Part shown: one piece after another, positions 9,001-17,033 of the stretch
Position numbering within the stretch: position 1 is the stretch's first letter
Layout of the letters: every line of letters begins with the position of its first letter
Assembly (NCBI GenBank): GCA_015062205.1
Contig: SUVB01000058.1
Span: 124,001 to 188,000, forward strand
From: Desulfovibrio desulfuricans
Lineage (GTDB): Bacteria > Desulfobacterota > Desulfovibrionia > Desulfovibrionales > Desulfovibrionaceae
Reading direction: 5' to 3'
Length of the DNA stretch: 64,000 nt
The notes under the pieces: model-generated
The model's database searches: none
What the model saw: only the letters and a program-made list of their open reading frames with translations
Told to the model about the DNA's origin: nothing
Translations under genes and position numbers: made by a program

Positions 9001-10384
9001 ACGCATGGATGTCTGCTGCGGGCGCAGTGTCCGTCGGGCGCGGCGCGCTGTCTGTGGGCGGCGTGGCGGCAACGGGGGGCAGCAGGCGCAGATTGGGATC
9101 GTCCAGGGGCTGATCAAGGGTAATGGGCGCGTCGTCCATGCCGGCGCTTGTCAGCACGGCGTCCAGTGAAAGCGCTCCCTGGGGCGTCGCGGCGGAAGTC
9201 TGCGCGTCATTTTCCCGCACGGCGTCGCGGGGAAGGCCCGTGCCCGCGATGAGCAGGGCGCTGAGGGCCGTGCCCCACAGCGGGGCCGACGCCAGCAGTT
9301 CCGGGGCAAAGCCGTAATCCATGCCCAGAATGCCCGCCGCCGTGAACAGCGGGGGAATGAGGCAGCCCAGCAGGAAGCGGCGCGCGCCGCCGAAGCCCAT
9401 GACAGCCCCGCACAGGGCGGTGAACGTAAAGATGATGGTGCATGCGGGCCAGAGGGAAAGGTAGCGGATGGTCCAGCCGAAGCCGGGCAGAAGGGGCAGC
9501 AGGGCCACAACCGCGCCGGGCAGGGTGAGCAGCATGAACTGCGCGTCCAGCAGGCGCGAGCGCCCCCTGGCGCGCAGCAGGTGACGGCCCACATGGGGCA
9601 GCAGCATCAGGGCCAGCCCCGGGCTCAGCACGGCAGCGGCCTGCCCCGACGTGATGCCGCCCGAGCCGTACGCGGGCATGCCCAGGAAGCCCTGCACCAA
9701 GGCCATGCCCACATACAGGGCCGTCCAGATGCGCCACTGGCCTTTTTCGGAGAGCCAGCGCAGCAGGCACAGCAGCATGACGACGCCCAGGGCCAGCAGG
9801 GCGGCCTTGCCGGAAAGCCCCGCCCAGTCGGAGGCGGCATTCTGGGGCGTGCGCAGCATCGGCGCGAACCAGATGCCGGGCAGGCCGTCAAGGCGGATAT
9901 AGCAGGTGCGGGCTTCAGGCCCCGACTCGGGGAGCAGCAGCAGGTTACGGTCTCCGGGCGCGGTTTCGCGCCATTCGAGGCCTTCCGTGACGGGGTTGAG
10001 ACGCGGTTCGTAAAGAACCGGGCCTGCGGGCGCATCCTGCCCCAGATCAAGAAGCAGGGCCTGCGGGCGGCCTCCCTCCGGCAGGGGGGCGAGGGTGAAG
10101 CGCAGCCACGTGACGCCCACCACATCGGGCAGCCCCCTGACGTCCAGGGGGCGGAAGGAGGAGGCGTTGGCGGGGGTGGCGATTTCCTCCACATCCATCG
10201 TGCCCGTCACGTCGATAAAATATTCCAGAAGGGGCTGCAGGGGGGTGCTGGGCGCGGCGGGCGCAGACGGCAGCATGCCGCCGCAGGCTGTCGCGGGCGC
10301 GCTGCAGTGAAGGCAGGCAAGGCACAGAAAGAGCATGCAGGCCCGCAGCCATACGCGGGCAATGCCGGAGGGGGTCGTCGTCAT
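6005..10384 (-). CDS. Very large 7TM hybrid sensor-kinase-like protein with degenerate phosphorelay sites
   Basis: From ATG 10384 (AGGCGG eight bases upstream) the protein is about 1459 residues. It has, in order: a signal peptide; an extracytoplasmic domain of the 7TMR-DISM type; seven or so membrane helices (about 190-400); a dimerisation/ATPase region (about 480-680); a receiver-like domain (about 690-810); some 500 residues of Pro/Ala-rich linker; and a helical C-terminal HPt-like segment. The ATPase G1 box VTDTGSGIPP is present. By eye, the usual HE-x-R-T-PL helix reads NLLRPPL (no His), the N-box reads LLESAVRAT (Asn lost), the receiver DD reads AD and its acceptor Asp reads A (MMVVAQP), and the HPt His is missing. 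The linker carries EWVGEPMP twice. It looks like a pseudokinase signalling scaffold. An earlier ATG at 10426 is possible. Confidence 0.75.
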   Translation of the reverse strand: MTTTPSGIARVWLRACMLFLCLACLHCSAPATACGGMLPSAPAAPSTPLQPLLEYFIDVTGTMDVEEIATPANASSFRPLDVRGLPDVVGVTWLRFTLAPLPEGGRPQALLLDLGQDAPAGPVLYEPRLNPVTEGLEWRETAPGDRNLLLLPESGPEARTCYIRLDGLPGIWFAPMLRTPQNAASDWAGLSGKAALLALGVVMLLCLLRWLSEKGQWRIWTALYVGMALVQGFLGMPAYGSGGITSGQAAAVLSPGLALMLLPHVGRHLLRARGRSRLLDAQFMLLTLPGAVVALLPLLPGFGWTIRYLSLWPACTIIFTFTALCGAVMGFGGARRFLLGCLIPPLFTAAGILGMDYGFAPELLASAPLWGTALSALLIAGTGLPRDAVRENDAQTSAATPQGALSLDAVLTSAGMDDAPITLDQPLDDPNLRLLPPVAATPPTDSAPRPTDTAPAADIHAWENLLRPPLDRLMREGAALGGCSLPPAVRQYAENMLAAAGEMAQLIDNPGKTQEQARKNEQRTAFNLQHLVREAHDSVAPAAENAGIGIAWYMPPLLGHMYEGQVQALRETLDLLLESAVRATTRGAVHLSVRRVPESADPGHLLFTVTDTGSGIPPRGRSSLALTRAWELAGANNGYLTVECGPQGASIAFTLHLTPLEAAEEPAADAETRRRPTIAVVADNAVTRQTLARMITSLGCRSTEARSMHEALQCNREAPAMMVVAQPAHNTPAEGDALGRFEAEAMQSGLPVFKALAVTTDDSQWDSLAERGYTHALLEPVDAEAFAATVREVLDEAGLAAPADNARAQAADGNPVTKTLPEAHPAEPLPDLFGTSPFAQPGAMPDIRPTGPDADVPAGQPAAEPDDAAFFRPLSMGVTAEEEPARAVATGTLPAQGHAAPMETAILPGAAGPASPMDAEAPVEPAAAPEVPEHINSGETAPSADAGAPYGGDAVAEEFLTAAGMDGPHWDGTDTPEAGEAPVAAMPPHDDRQQEMEPSAAPARPDVPAMPQPPSAPPVTPEATGDGRPTAEAATAAMPAGAPLAGKAVHDALAPDADSAAQAAAPAEQDTAGADSSNGAPLPWPPQAETPPAPSAGEAAPAPQAVPPQNAQPEPLSDAKGLAAMLRREGEATLTPVNAHAPRHADAAPRPAGITASMNAWNDDFDEWVGEPMPIGTPVGHGTKPAAAQEQAERPAAPPPPAAPASPRSRYVSPSLTAPGEWVGEPMPVTRPERPADSRPEEPELPHTDAGRLILKLLDSSGDRPAHGPAEAAGRATPAAEKPTTPNGGKASPFMNFIAGAAESLLGSGHAATADTPPLPEQSLPEPAVQAPEPAPSSYTSVGAPVPTGGAQPENGSGGRAAPTPSGDADQTIPQLVARLDAAMQDAQQGFKNRRCIVVGEAAERIAAESDAFGFRVLTRMARCVERAAKAGDLHALQDLLPELAVAVERNRIALTPRR
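6690..6900 (-). repeat. Duplicated EWVGEPMP peptide motif in the linker of the pseudo-hybrid kinase
   Basis: The octapeptide EWVGEPMP is encoded twice, about 155 bases apart, at roughly 6705-6728 and 6861-6887. The contexts are PGEWVGEPMPV and DEWVGEPMPI, inside an otherwise low-complexity Pro/Ala-rich linker. The shared DNA, CATGGGCTCGCCCACCCATT, is nearly identical in both copies. Conserved short motifs in disordered linkers often dock partner proteins; that role is inferred. Confidence 0.7.
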
Positions 10385-10495
10385 GGTTGTTCCGCCTGTA
10401 AGTACGCCGGAAAGTCTTTGTTGCATATCCTCTCCCGGCCCGGACGGCGGGCGCGGGGACGTTCGGCGCGCCGCCCGCATGCGGCCCGCGACTGC

Positions 10496-11272
10496 TCAGC
10501 GCAGCGTCCTGAGTATGTCGGAAACGGGGCGGCCGTCCGGGGCGCGCGCGGCGGGGTTGACCGCCAGCAGGCGCTGCCAGGCCTTCATGGCGTCATCCTT
10601 GCGGTGCAGATCGAAAAACAGCACCACACCCTCGTTGAACATGGCGTTCTCGTGGCGGGGATTGACGCTGGAAGCCCGGCGGAAGTTCGCTACGGCCTTT
10701 TCAAACTCGTCCAGTTCGCGGTACATGATGCCGAGATCCGTCAGCACGTCGGCATTGTCCGGCGCGAGGGCGAGGGAGCGTTCATAGGCGGAGGCCGCCT
10801 TGCGCGGCTGGCCCGTGTCAAAATAGAGATTGCCCAACTCCGTCCAGGGGCGCGGATTGCCGGGCTCCTGCAGGACGGCCTGTTCCAGACCGGCGATTTT
10901 GGCGGCCAACTCTGCGGGGATGGGCGGCTGCCGGTCCGGCGCGGACGGCTGCTTCGGAGGTTGTGCGGGCGCGGACGGCTGCGCGGGAGGTTGCGTGGAC
11001 GGGGCCTGCGCCGCAGCCTGCGGGGCGGGGGCCGGTGCGGTTCCCGGCGCGGCGGTTTCCGGCGCGGATGCGAGCCTCGGGGGGATGAGGCTGCCGACAA
11101 AGAGGCCCAGCACCAGCGCAAGCCCCACACTCAAGAAGAAGACGCTTTTGCTGATGCCGTCCGTTGCGGACGTCGCGGGAGAGAGTTCCACCGGAGAGGA
11201 GGGACAGGCGGCGGGCTGTGCGGCCGCAGATGCGGTATCGGAAGGTTTTTTCTTGCGTTTGTCGCTGGCCAT
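10496..11272 (-). CDS. Membrane-anchored tetratricopeptide repeat protein
   Basis: From ATG 11272 (GAGGA four bases upstream) the protein has 258 residues. A polar Lys/Ala N-terminus precedes one membrane helix at about 45-65 (SVFFLSVGLALVLGLFVG). A Pro/Ala/Gln-rich linker follows to about 125, with short repeated units such as QPSAPAQPP. Three TPR units then run to the C-terminus (WTELGNLYFDTGQ, ADVLTDLGIMYREL, NAMFNEGVVLFFDL). TPRs bind proteins, so it probably scaffolds an assembly on the periplasmic side. It lies 112 bases upstream of the pseudo-hybrid-kinase gene on the same strand and may be transcribed with it. The longer ORF in the track has a non-protein-like N-terminal extension. 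Confidence 0.8.
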   Translation of the reverse strand: MASDKRKKKPSDTASAAAQPAACPSSPVELSPATSATDGISKSVFFLSVGLALVLGLFVGSLIPPRLASAPETAAPGTAPAPAPQAAAQAPSTQPPAQPSAPAQPPKQPSAPDRQPPIPAELAAKIAGLEQAVLQEPGNPRPWTELGNLYFDTGQPRKAASAYERSLALAPDNADVLTDLGIMYRELDEFEKAVANFRRASSVNPRHENAMFNEGVVLFFDLHRKDDAMKAWQRLLAVNPAARAPDGRPVSDILRTLR

Positions 11273-11647
11273 GAAATCCTCGTATACGGGCGTGACCGGA
11301 GTCTGGAATTCACAGCCTACAACCGGAGGGCAAAAGAGGCAAGTCCGCGTGTGGCGGGCGCGGACGGGAGAGCGCTGCCGCGCAGCTTCCCCTGCCTGCG
11401 CGCCCGGCCATGCCCTTGCAGCCGCCGGGCAACGGTTTGCCGAAGCTGCATGCCCCGGCATCGGGCCGGGGAGCATGCAGGAAGTCAGCGCGGGTTGCGC
11501 GGATTGCGAGCGGGCACAGGCGAACGCGGCGCGGCCCGGAGGCCGGCGAAGACCGTGCGGGCCGTCAAAGGCGGAAAGCAGGCCGCCGGTGACAGGCATG
11601 GCCGGCAGGGGGCTGCCGGCGGCAGCCGCGTGGCCTCTGCAGGGGCG
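11273..11647. other. Non-coding gap between serS and the TPR gene
   Basis: This 375-base gap has no credible gene. It holds an imperfect GC-rich hairpin near 11446-11484 (CTGCATGC arms around a CCGGC stem), which may end the serS transcript, though no U-tract follows it. The promoter of the TPR gene should lie close to 11280-11340, but I see no convincing hexamers. Confidence 0.4.
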
Positions 11648-12922
11648 CTACCTGGGCTCAATGACCTCCACGCCGTCCATGTAGGGAACCAGAACCTTGG
11701 GCAGCACGAGGCTGCCGTCCTTCTGCTGGCCGTTTTCCAGGATGGCGGCCATGGTGCGTCCCGTGGGCAGGCCGGAGCCGTTGAGAGTGTGCAGCCAGGC
11801 AGCCTTGCCGCCCTTGGGCTTGAAACGGATGTTGGCCCGGCGGGCCTGAAAGTCCGTGCAGTTGGAGCAGGAGGAGATTTCGCGGTAGGTCTTTTGCGCG
11901 GGCAGCCACACTTCCACATCATAGGTCTTGGCGGAACTGAAGCCCATGTCGCCGGTGCAGAGGGTGATGACGCGGTAGGGCAGCTCCAGCAACTCCAGCA
12001 GTCTGCAGGCGTGGCCGCGCATGATTTCCAGCTGGTTGAAGCTGTCGTCCGGATGGGCAAAACGCACCATTTCCACCTTGGTGAACTGGTGCATGCGGAT
12101 GATGCCGCGCGTGTCCTTGCCGGCGGAGCCCGCCTCGGAGCGGAAACAGGGCGTGGCGGCGCAGTAGGCGCGGGGCAGATCGGCCTCGTCCAGCGTTTCG
12201 CCCGCGTGCAGGTTGGTCAGCGGCACTTCGGCGGTGGGGATGAGGTAGTAGTCGGCCTCGCGCAGCTTGAAGAGATCCTCCTCGAACTTGGGCAGCTGGC
12301 CTGTGCCGGTCATGGTGGCGCGGTTGACCATGTAGGGCGGGCAGACCTCGATATAGCCCTCATGCCGGGTATGCCGGTCAAGGAAGAAATTGACCAGCGC
12401 CCGTTCCAGCCGTGCGGCCCAGCCCAGTTCCACCACAAAGCGGCTGCCTGTGAGGCGCGCTGCGCGCTCAAAATCCAGCCCGCCCAGGGCTGCGCCCAGT
12501 TCGCCGTGTTCGCGCGGGGGAAAATCGAAGTTGCGCGGCTCGCCCCAGCGGCAGACCTCCACATTTTCCGTCTCGTCGCGCCCCACGGGCACGGAGGCGT
12601 CAGGCAGGTTGGGCACGCGCATGAGCCACGTCTCCACGTCGGCCTTTGCCTGGGCGGTTTCGACGTCCAGTTCCTTGATGCGGTCCGAGAGTTTGCCCAG
12701 TTCGGCCAGCAGGGCGGAAGCGTCTTCGCCCGCCCGCTTTTTGGCGGCAACATCGGCCGAGGCCGCGTTGCGCCGGCTCTTGAGCGATTCCACTTCCGTC
12801 AGAAGTTCGCGGCGGCGCGCGTCCAGCCGCAGAAAATCGTTCACGTCCAGATCGGAATGGCGGTCCGCCAGGGCCTTGCCCAGCACTTCGGGCTGTTTCT
12901 GCACCAGTTTGAGATCAATCAT
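11648..12922 (-). CDS. serS: Seryl-tRNA synthetase
   Basis: The 424-residue class II synthetase charges tRNA-Ser. The N-terminal 110 residues form the expected helical arm ([20 protein letters not shown]) that contacts the long variable arm of tRNA-Ser. The catalytic core has motif 2 around [20 protein letters not shown] and motif 3 around [20 protein letters not shown]. Length and motif order are normal. GGAG is spaced correctly for ATG 12922. It is divergent from the Re-citrate synthase gene. Confidence 0.98.
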   Translation of the reverse strand: MIDLKLVQKQPEVLGKALADRHSDLDVNDFLRLDARRRELLTEVESLKSRRNAASADVAAKKRAGEDASALLAELGKLSDRIKELDVETAQAKADVETWLMRVPNLPDASVPVGRDETENVEVCRWGEPRNFDFPPREHGELGAALGGLDFERAARLTGSRFVVELGWAARLERALVNFFLDRHTRHEGYIEVCPPYMVNRATMTGTGQLPKFEEDLFKLREADYYLIPTAEVPLTNLHAGETLDEADLPRAYCAATPCFRSEAGSAGKDTRGIIRMHQFTKVEMVRFAHPDDSFNQLEIMRGHACRLLELLELPYRVITLCTGDMGFSSAKTYDVEVWLPAQKTYREISSCSNCTDFQARRANIRFKPKGGKAAWLHTLNGSGLPTGRTMAAILENGQQKDGSLVLPKVLVPYMDGVEVIEPR

Positions 12923-13130
12923 AACCGCTCCTGCATGCCTGTGGTCTTTTCGCGCAAGGCGTCAAAACATACTGCGTGTAGCACGCCGCGCCTCCGGCCG
13001 CAAGGCGCGCTGCGCGGGAGATTTCGCCGCCGTTCGGCCGCGCGGCACTGGACGCGCCGGGGTTAAGCCGCTATACGAATTCCCTGCACAGACACCTTCT
13101 ACACGCGCCGGACGCGAGCAGGCAGACACC

Positions 13131-14963
13131 ATGAGCAACATCATCCATGATTCCGGGCACAGCCATACCCTGGTTCTGCATGAGCCGGAAAAGCCGCAAC
13201 TCTACCGCGAGCTTTTCCCCTACACCAGCATCTGCCGCACCTCTTTTGACGAGGTGCTGCTCGCGCCGCGCCCCGCCGAGCAGATGCGCATCACCGACAC
13301 CACCTTCCGCGACGGGCAGCAGGCCCGCCCCCCCTATACGGTGAAGCAGGTGGCGAAGATGTTCGACTTCCTGCACCGCCTGGGCGGCAAGACCGGGCTC
13401 ATTTCCGCCTCGGAGTTTTTTCTGTACTCCGCGCGCGACCGCAAGTGCATAGACGTGTGCCGCGCCCGCGGCTACCGTTTTCCCCGCGTGACGGCCTGGA
13501 TACGCGCCAACAAGGAAGACCTCAAGCTGGCCCGCGACATGGAGTTTGACGAGACAGGCATGCTCACCAGCGTGTCCGACTACCATATCTTCCTCAAGCT
13601 GGGCAAAACCCGCAGGGAAGCCCTGGACATGTACACCGGCCTAGCCGAACAGGCCCTGGAATGGGGCATCATTCCGCGCTGCCACTTCGAGGACGTGACC
13701 CGTGCGGACATCTACGGCTTCTGCCTGCCCCTGGCCCAGCGCCTCATGGAACTTTCGCGCCAGAGCGGCATGCCGGTGAAAATCCGCCTCTGCGACACCA
13801 TGGGCTACGGCGTGCCCTACCCCGGCGCGGCCCTGCCCCGCTCGGTGCAGCGCATCGTGCGCGCCTTCACCGATGAGGCGGGCGTGCCCGGCGAATGGCT
13901 GGAATGGCACGGCCACAACGACTTCCACAAGGTGCTGGTCAACGGCGTCACGGCCTGGCTGTACGGCTGCGGCGCGGTCAACGCCACCCTGTTCGGCTTT
14001 GGCGAGCGTACGGGCAACACCCCCCTGGAGGCCCTGCTTGTGGAGTATATTTCGCTCACCGGCGAGGATGCCGCTGCGGATACGACCATCTTGAGCGAGG
14101 TGGCGGAGTTTTTTGAAAAGGAGCTCAACTACCGCATCCCGCACAACTATCCCTTTGTGGGGCGCGACTTCAACGCCACGCGTGCGGGCGTGCATGTGGA
14201 CGGTCTGGCCAAGAACGAGGAAATCTACAATATTTTCGACACGTCCCGGCTGCTGGGACGCCCGGTGCCCATCATCATCACCGACAAGTCCGGCCGCGCG
14301 GGCGTGGCGTACTGGATCAACGCCAACCTCAACCTGCCCAGGGAGCGGCAGGTTTCCAAGAAGCATCCGGCCGTGGGCCAGATCTACGACGCCGTCATGG
14401 CCGCCTACGAAAGCACGGGCCGCACCACCAGTTTTTCGCACGAAGAGATGGAGGCGCTCGTGCAGCGCTTCATGCCCGAACTTTTCGCGTCCGAATACGA
14501 TCGCATGAAGCGCCTGGCGGGCGAACTTTCGGCCAATGTGCTTATTCGCCTTTCGCGCAGCCGGGAGTTGCTGGATTTCAGCAAGCAGGCCTGCGCCCGG
14601 CTGGACGCCTTTGCGCGCGAATATCCTTTCATTCAGTATTGCTATCTTACGGATGCCACGGGCAGCCTGCGCTGCGCCGCCATCACCGACCCGGCCTACA
14701 GGGAGAAATATGAAGCCCTGCCCATCGGCTACGACTTCTCCCAGCGCGAATGGTTCAAAATGCCCATGCAGACCGGCGACCTGCACATCATGGACGTGTA
14801 CCAGTCGCACTTCACGGACAAGCTCATCATCACCGTGTCCTGCGCCGTCACGGATGAAAAGGACAATATTGTGGGCGTGCTCGGCGTGGACATCCAGCTG
14901 GAGCAGCTGCTCAGGCGCGCCCGCGCCCTGCAGCAGGAAGCGGCCGACGACGAGGGCGAGTAG
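13131..14963 (+). CDS. Re-type citrate synthase / isopropylmalate-synthase-like enzyme with C-terminal Cache-like domain
   Basis: The 610-residue protein opens with an HMGL-type TIM barrel (DTTFRDGQQ, metal-ligand segments EWHGHNDFH and NATLFGFGERTGNTPLE). It resembles the (Re)-citrate synthases that replace the ordinary enzyme in Desulfovibrio and some clostridia, condensing acetyl-CoA with oxaloacetate. The next genes encode isocitrate dehydrogenase and aconitase, which supports that assignment over 2-isopropylmalate synthase. Residues from about 480 to 595 are an added domain (FIQYCYLTDATGSLR, YDFSQREWFKMPM, DEKDNIVGVLGVDIQLEQLL) that reads like a Cache/PDC ligand-binding domain. That domain is normally extracytoplasmic, but here there is no membrane helix. 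It may be an allosteric sensor, possibly replacing the LeuA regulatory domain. Confidence 0.8.
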   Translation: MSNIIHDSGHSHTLVLHEPEKPQLYRELFPYTSICRTSFDEVLLAPRPAEQMRITDTTFRDGQQARPPYTVKQVAKMFDFLHRLGGKTGLISASEFFLYSARDRKCIDVCRARGYRFPRVTAWIRANKEDLKLARDMEFDETGMLTSVSDYHIFLKLGKTRREALDMYTGLAEQALEWGIIPRCHFEDVTRADIYGFCLPLAQRLMELSRQSGMPVKIRLCDTMGYGVPYPGAALPRSVQRIVRAFTDEAGVPGEWLEWHGHNDFHKVLVNGVTAWLYGCGAVNATLFGFGERTGNTPLEALLVEYISLTGEDAAADTTILSEVAEFFEKELNYRIPHNYPFVGRDFNATRAGVHVDGLAKNEEIYNIFDTSRLLGRPVPIIITDKSGRAGVAYWINANLNLPRERQVSKKHPAVGQIYDAVMAAYESTGRTTSFSHEEMEALVQRFMPELFASEYDRMKRLAGELSANVLIRLSRSRELLDFSKQACARLDAFAREYPFIQYCYLTDATGSLRCAAITDPAYREKYEALPIGYDFSQREWFKMPMQTGDLHIMDVYQSHFTDKLIITVSCAVTDEKDNIVGVLGVDIQLEQLLRRARALQQEAADDEGE

Positions 14964-15023
14964 CGGAGTCGCGCAGGCGACATGGCATGTACCTGTCCCG
15001 CAAGCGGACAAAGGAAGATCCCC

Positions 15024-16166
15024 ATGCACAGGAAAATCTACTGGATTGAGGGCGACGGCATAGGTCCGGAAATCTGGCGGGCCGCCCGCCCTGTCATTGA
15101 CGCGGCCTTGGCCGCCGAAACTGCGGACGTGACTCTGGACTGGCAGGAGCTTCTCGCCGGTGAAAAGGCCGTGAAGGAAACCGGCTCCCCCCTGCCCGAG
15201 GCCACCCTTGACGCCCTGCGCACGGCCGACCTTGCCATGAAGGGGCCGCTCGGCACGCCCGTGGGCACAGGCATGCGCAGCCTCAATGTGGCTCTGCGCC
15301 AGGGGCTGGATCTCTATGCCTGCATCCGTCCGGTGCGGCACTTCGAGGGGCTGGAAACGCCGGTCAAGCACCCTGAGCGCGTCAATATGGTCATCTTCCG
15401 CGAGAACACGGAGGACGTGTACGCGGGCGTGGAGTTCGCCGCCCTGACCCCGGAGGCCCGCAAACTGGCCGCCTTTCTGCGCGAGGAACTGGGCGTGACC
15501 AAGGTGGGCGACGCGGCGGCCATCGGCATCAAGCCCATGACCGAGGCCGGTTCCAAGCGCCTGGTGCGTCGGGCCCTGCGCTTTGCCCTGGACAACGGGC
15601 TGCCCAGCCTCACTCTTGTGCACAAGGGCAATATCATGAAGTTCACCGAGGGCGCGTTCCGCCAGTGGGGCTACGACGTGGCCGCGCAGGAATTCGGCGA
15701 CAGAACCTGCACGGAGAAGGAACCCGCGCCCGGCCGCCTCGTGGTCAAGGACCGCATTGCCGACGCCATGTTCCAGGAGGCCCTGCTGCGGCCCGAACAG
15801 TACAGCGTGCTCGCCACGCCCAACCTCAACGGCGACTACATTTCCGACGCGCTGGCCGCGCAGGTGGGCGGCTTGGGCCTCGCGCCCGGCGTGAACATGT
15901 CCGACACGCTGGCCTTCTACGAGGCCACGCACGGCACCGCCCCCACCATCGCCGGGCAGGACAGGGCCAACCCCGGCAGCGTCATCCTCTGCGGCGCGCT
16001 CATGCTGGAACACATCGGCCAGTCCGGGGCCGCCGAGCGCATCCGCCGGGCCGTGAGCCGCGCCATTGCGGGCAGGGCCGTCACCGCCGACCTCGCCCCC
16101 AACGTCACCGGCTCCCGCGTGGTGGGCTGCCGGGAATTCGGCGAGATTATCGGGGCGAATTTGTAA
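15024..16166 (+). CDS. icd: Isocitrate dehydrogenase (NADP-type)
   Basis: The 380-residue enzyme oxidatively decarboxylates isocitrate to 2-oxoglutarate. The start IEGDGIGPEI, the FRENTEDVYAGVE substrate loop, the KGNIMKFTEGAF segment and ATHGTAPTIAGQD are family signatures. It is shorter than the E. coli enzyme (about 416) and closer to archaeal-type dimers. AAGGAAG precedes ATG 15024; the upstream ATG at 14982 has no SD. It lies 60 bases after the Re-citrate synthase gene, in a block that also contains aconitase. Together these supply 2-oxoglutarate for glutamate synthesis in an organism that probably lacks a complete TCA cycle. Confidence 0.95.
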   Translation: MHRKIYWIEGDGIGPEIWRAARPVIDAALAAETADVTLDWQELLAGEKAVKETGSPLPEATLDALRTADLAMKGPLGTPVGTGMRSLNVALRQGLDLYACIRPVRHFEGLETPVKHPERVNMVIFRENTEDVYAGVEFAALTPEARKLAAFLREELGVTKVGDAAAIGIKPMTEAGSKRLVRRALRFALDNGLPSLTLVHKGNIMKFTEGAFRQWGYDVAAQEFGDRTCTEKEPAPGRLVVKDRIADAMFQEALLRPEQYSVLATPNLNGDYISDALAAQVGGLGLAPGVNMSDTLAFYEATHGTAPTIAGQDRANPGSVILCGALMLEHIGQSGAAERIRRAVSRAIAGRAVTADLAPNVTGSRVVGCREFGEIIGANL

Positions 16167-16272
16167 ACGCCCCGCGCAGGGAGTCGCCCGGCCGGAAGGT
16201 CTGGGGCCGCCCAACGTGCGCAACACCCCTGTCCTTCGCATTGCGCTGCGAAATAAAAGTTTTTGAAGAGTC

Positions 16273-16317
16273 GGGGGGGGAAGGGAAACTTTTTCAAAAA
16301 GTTTCCCTTCCCCCCCC
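16273..16317. terminator. Perfect 22-bp inverted repeat between icd and the LysE gene
   Basis: GGGGGGGGAAGGGAAAC followed by TTTTT is mirrored exactly by its complement, with a single central C. The 22-bp arms occupy 16273-16294 and 16296-16317. It lies 106 bases after icd and just upstream of the SD of the next gene. It most likely ends the icd transcript in both directions, or is a dispersed extragenic palindrome. No long U-tract follows, so the terminator role is inferred. Confidence 0.65.
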
Positions 16318-16328
16318 AAAGGAAAAAC

Positions 16329-16994
16329 ATGATTCCCTTGGAAAGCCTGCTGCTCTATGTGCCTATGGCGGCGCTGTTTGTGATGCTGCCGGGGCCGGAC
16401 TTCGCGCTGATTGCGAAGATATCGCTGCTGGAGGGGCGGCCGCAGGGGCAGGCGGCGGCCTGCGGCGTGGCTCTGGGCATCGGCGTGCACACCACGGCGG
16501 CCATGCTGGGAATTTCGGCCGTCATCGCGCATTCGGCCTTCTGGTTCAGCGTGCTGAAATATGTGGGCGCGGCCTACCTTGTCTGGCTGGGCGTGAAGGC
16601 CCTGCGGCACGGCGGGGCCACCGGCGCGGCCGCGGCGCGCACGGCGGCGGAAGGCGTTGCACCGCCGCGGGCTGTGAAGCTGACGTTTCGTCAATGGCGT
16701 CGCTGCTTCGCGCAGGGTTTTTTGACCAACGCGCTGAATCCCAAGGCGGTCATTCTGTTCCTGACCTTTCTGCCGCAGTTCATGGACCCGGCCGCGCCGC
16801 TGGGGCCGCAGTTCCTGACATTGGGCGGCATCATGTCCGGCCTGTGCCTGGTCTGGTATGTTCCCCTGGCCTATATGCTCGGGCGCATCCGCCGCCTGTT
16901 CGCCAGCGACAGGTTCCAGACCCGGCTGCAGCGCTGCACCGGCGTCATCTTCATCGCTTTCGGCCTGAAGCTGGCCACGGCGCATGCCCGTTAA
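16329..16994 (+). CDS. LysE/RhtB-family amino-acid exporter
   Basis: The 221-residue membrane protein begins PLESLLLYVPMAALFVMLPGPDF, the conserved N-terminus of LysE/RhtB transporters, with GPDF as the signature. Five to six membrane segments are visible, as is the NPKAVILFLTFLPQF motif. Such proteins export amino acids such as threonine, homoserine or lysine. AAAGGA precedes ATG 16329; the track's earlier start would translate the hairpin and is rejected. It is placed between isocitrate dehydrogenase and aconitase. That suggests export of a 2-oxoglutarate-derived amino acid, but this is inference only. Confidence 0.9.
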   Translation: MIPLESLLLYVPMAALFVMLPGPDFALIAKISLLEGRPQGQAAACGVALGIGVHTTAAMLGISAVIAHSAFWFSVLKYVGAAYLVWLGVKALRHGGATGAAAARTAAEGVAPPRAVKLTFRQWRRCFAQGFLTNALNPKAVILFLTFLPQFMDPAAPLGPQFLTLGGIMSGLCLVWYVPLAYMLGRIRRLFASDRFQTRLQRCTGVIFIAFGLKLATAHAR

Positions 16995-17033
16995 CCCGCG
17001 TCGCCCTGCGACCGCACTACAAGAGGTGGCCCC

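Noticed and set aside
9581-13066. 1161-residue plus-strand ORF
   Set aside because: Antisense to the sensor, TPR and serS genes, all of which have clear family motifs. No domain can be seen in the ORF.
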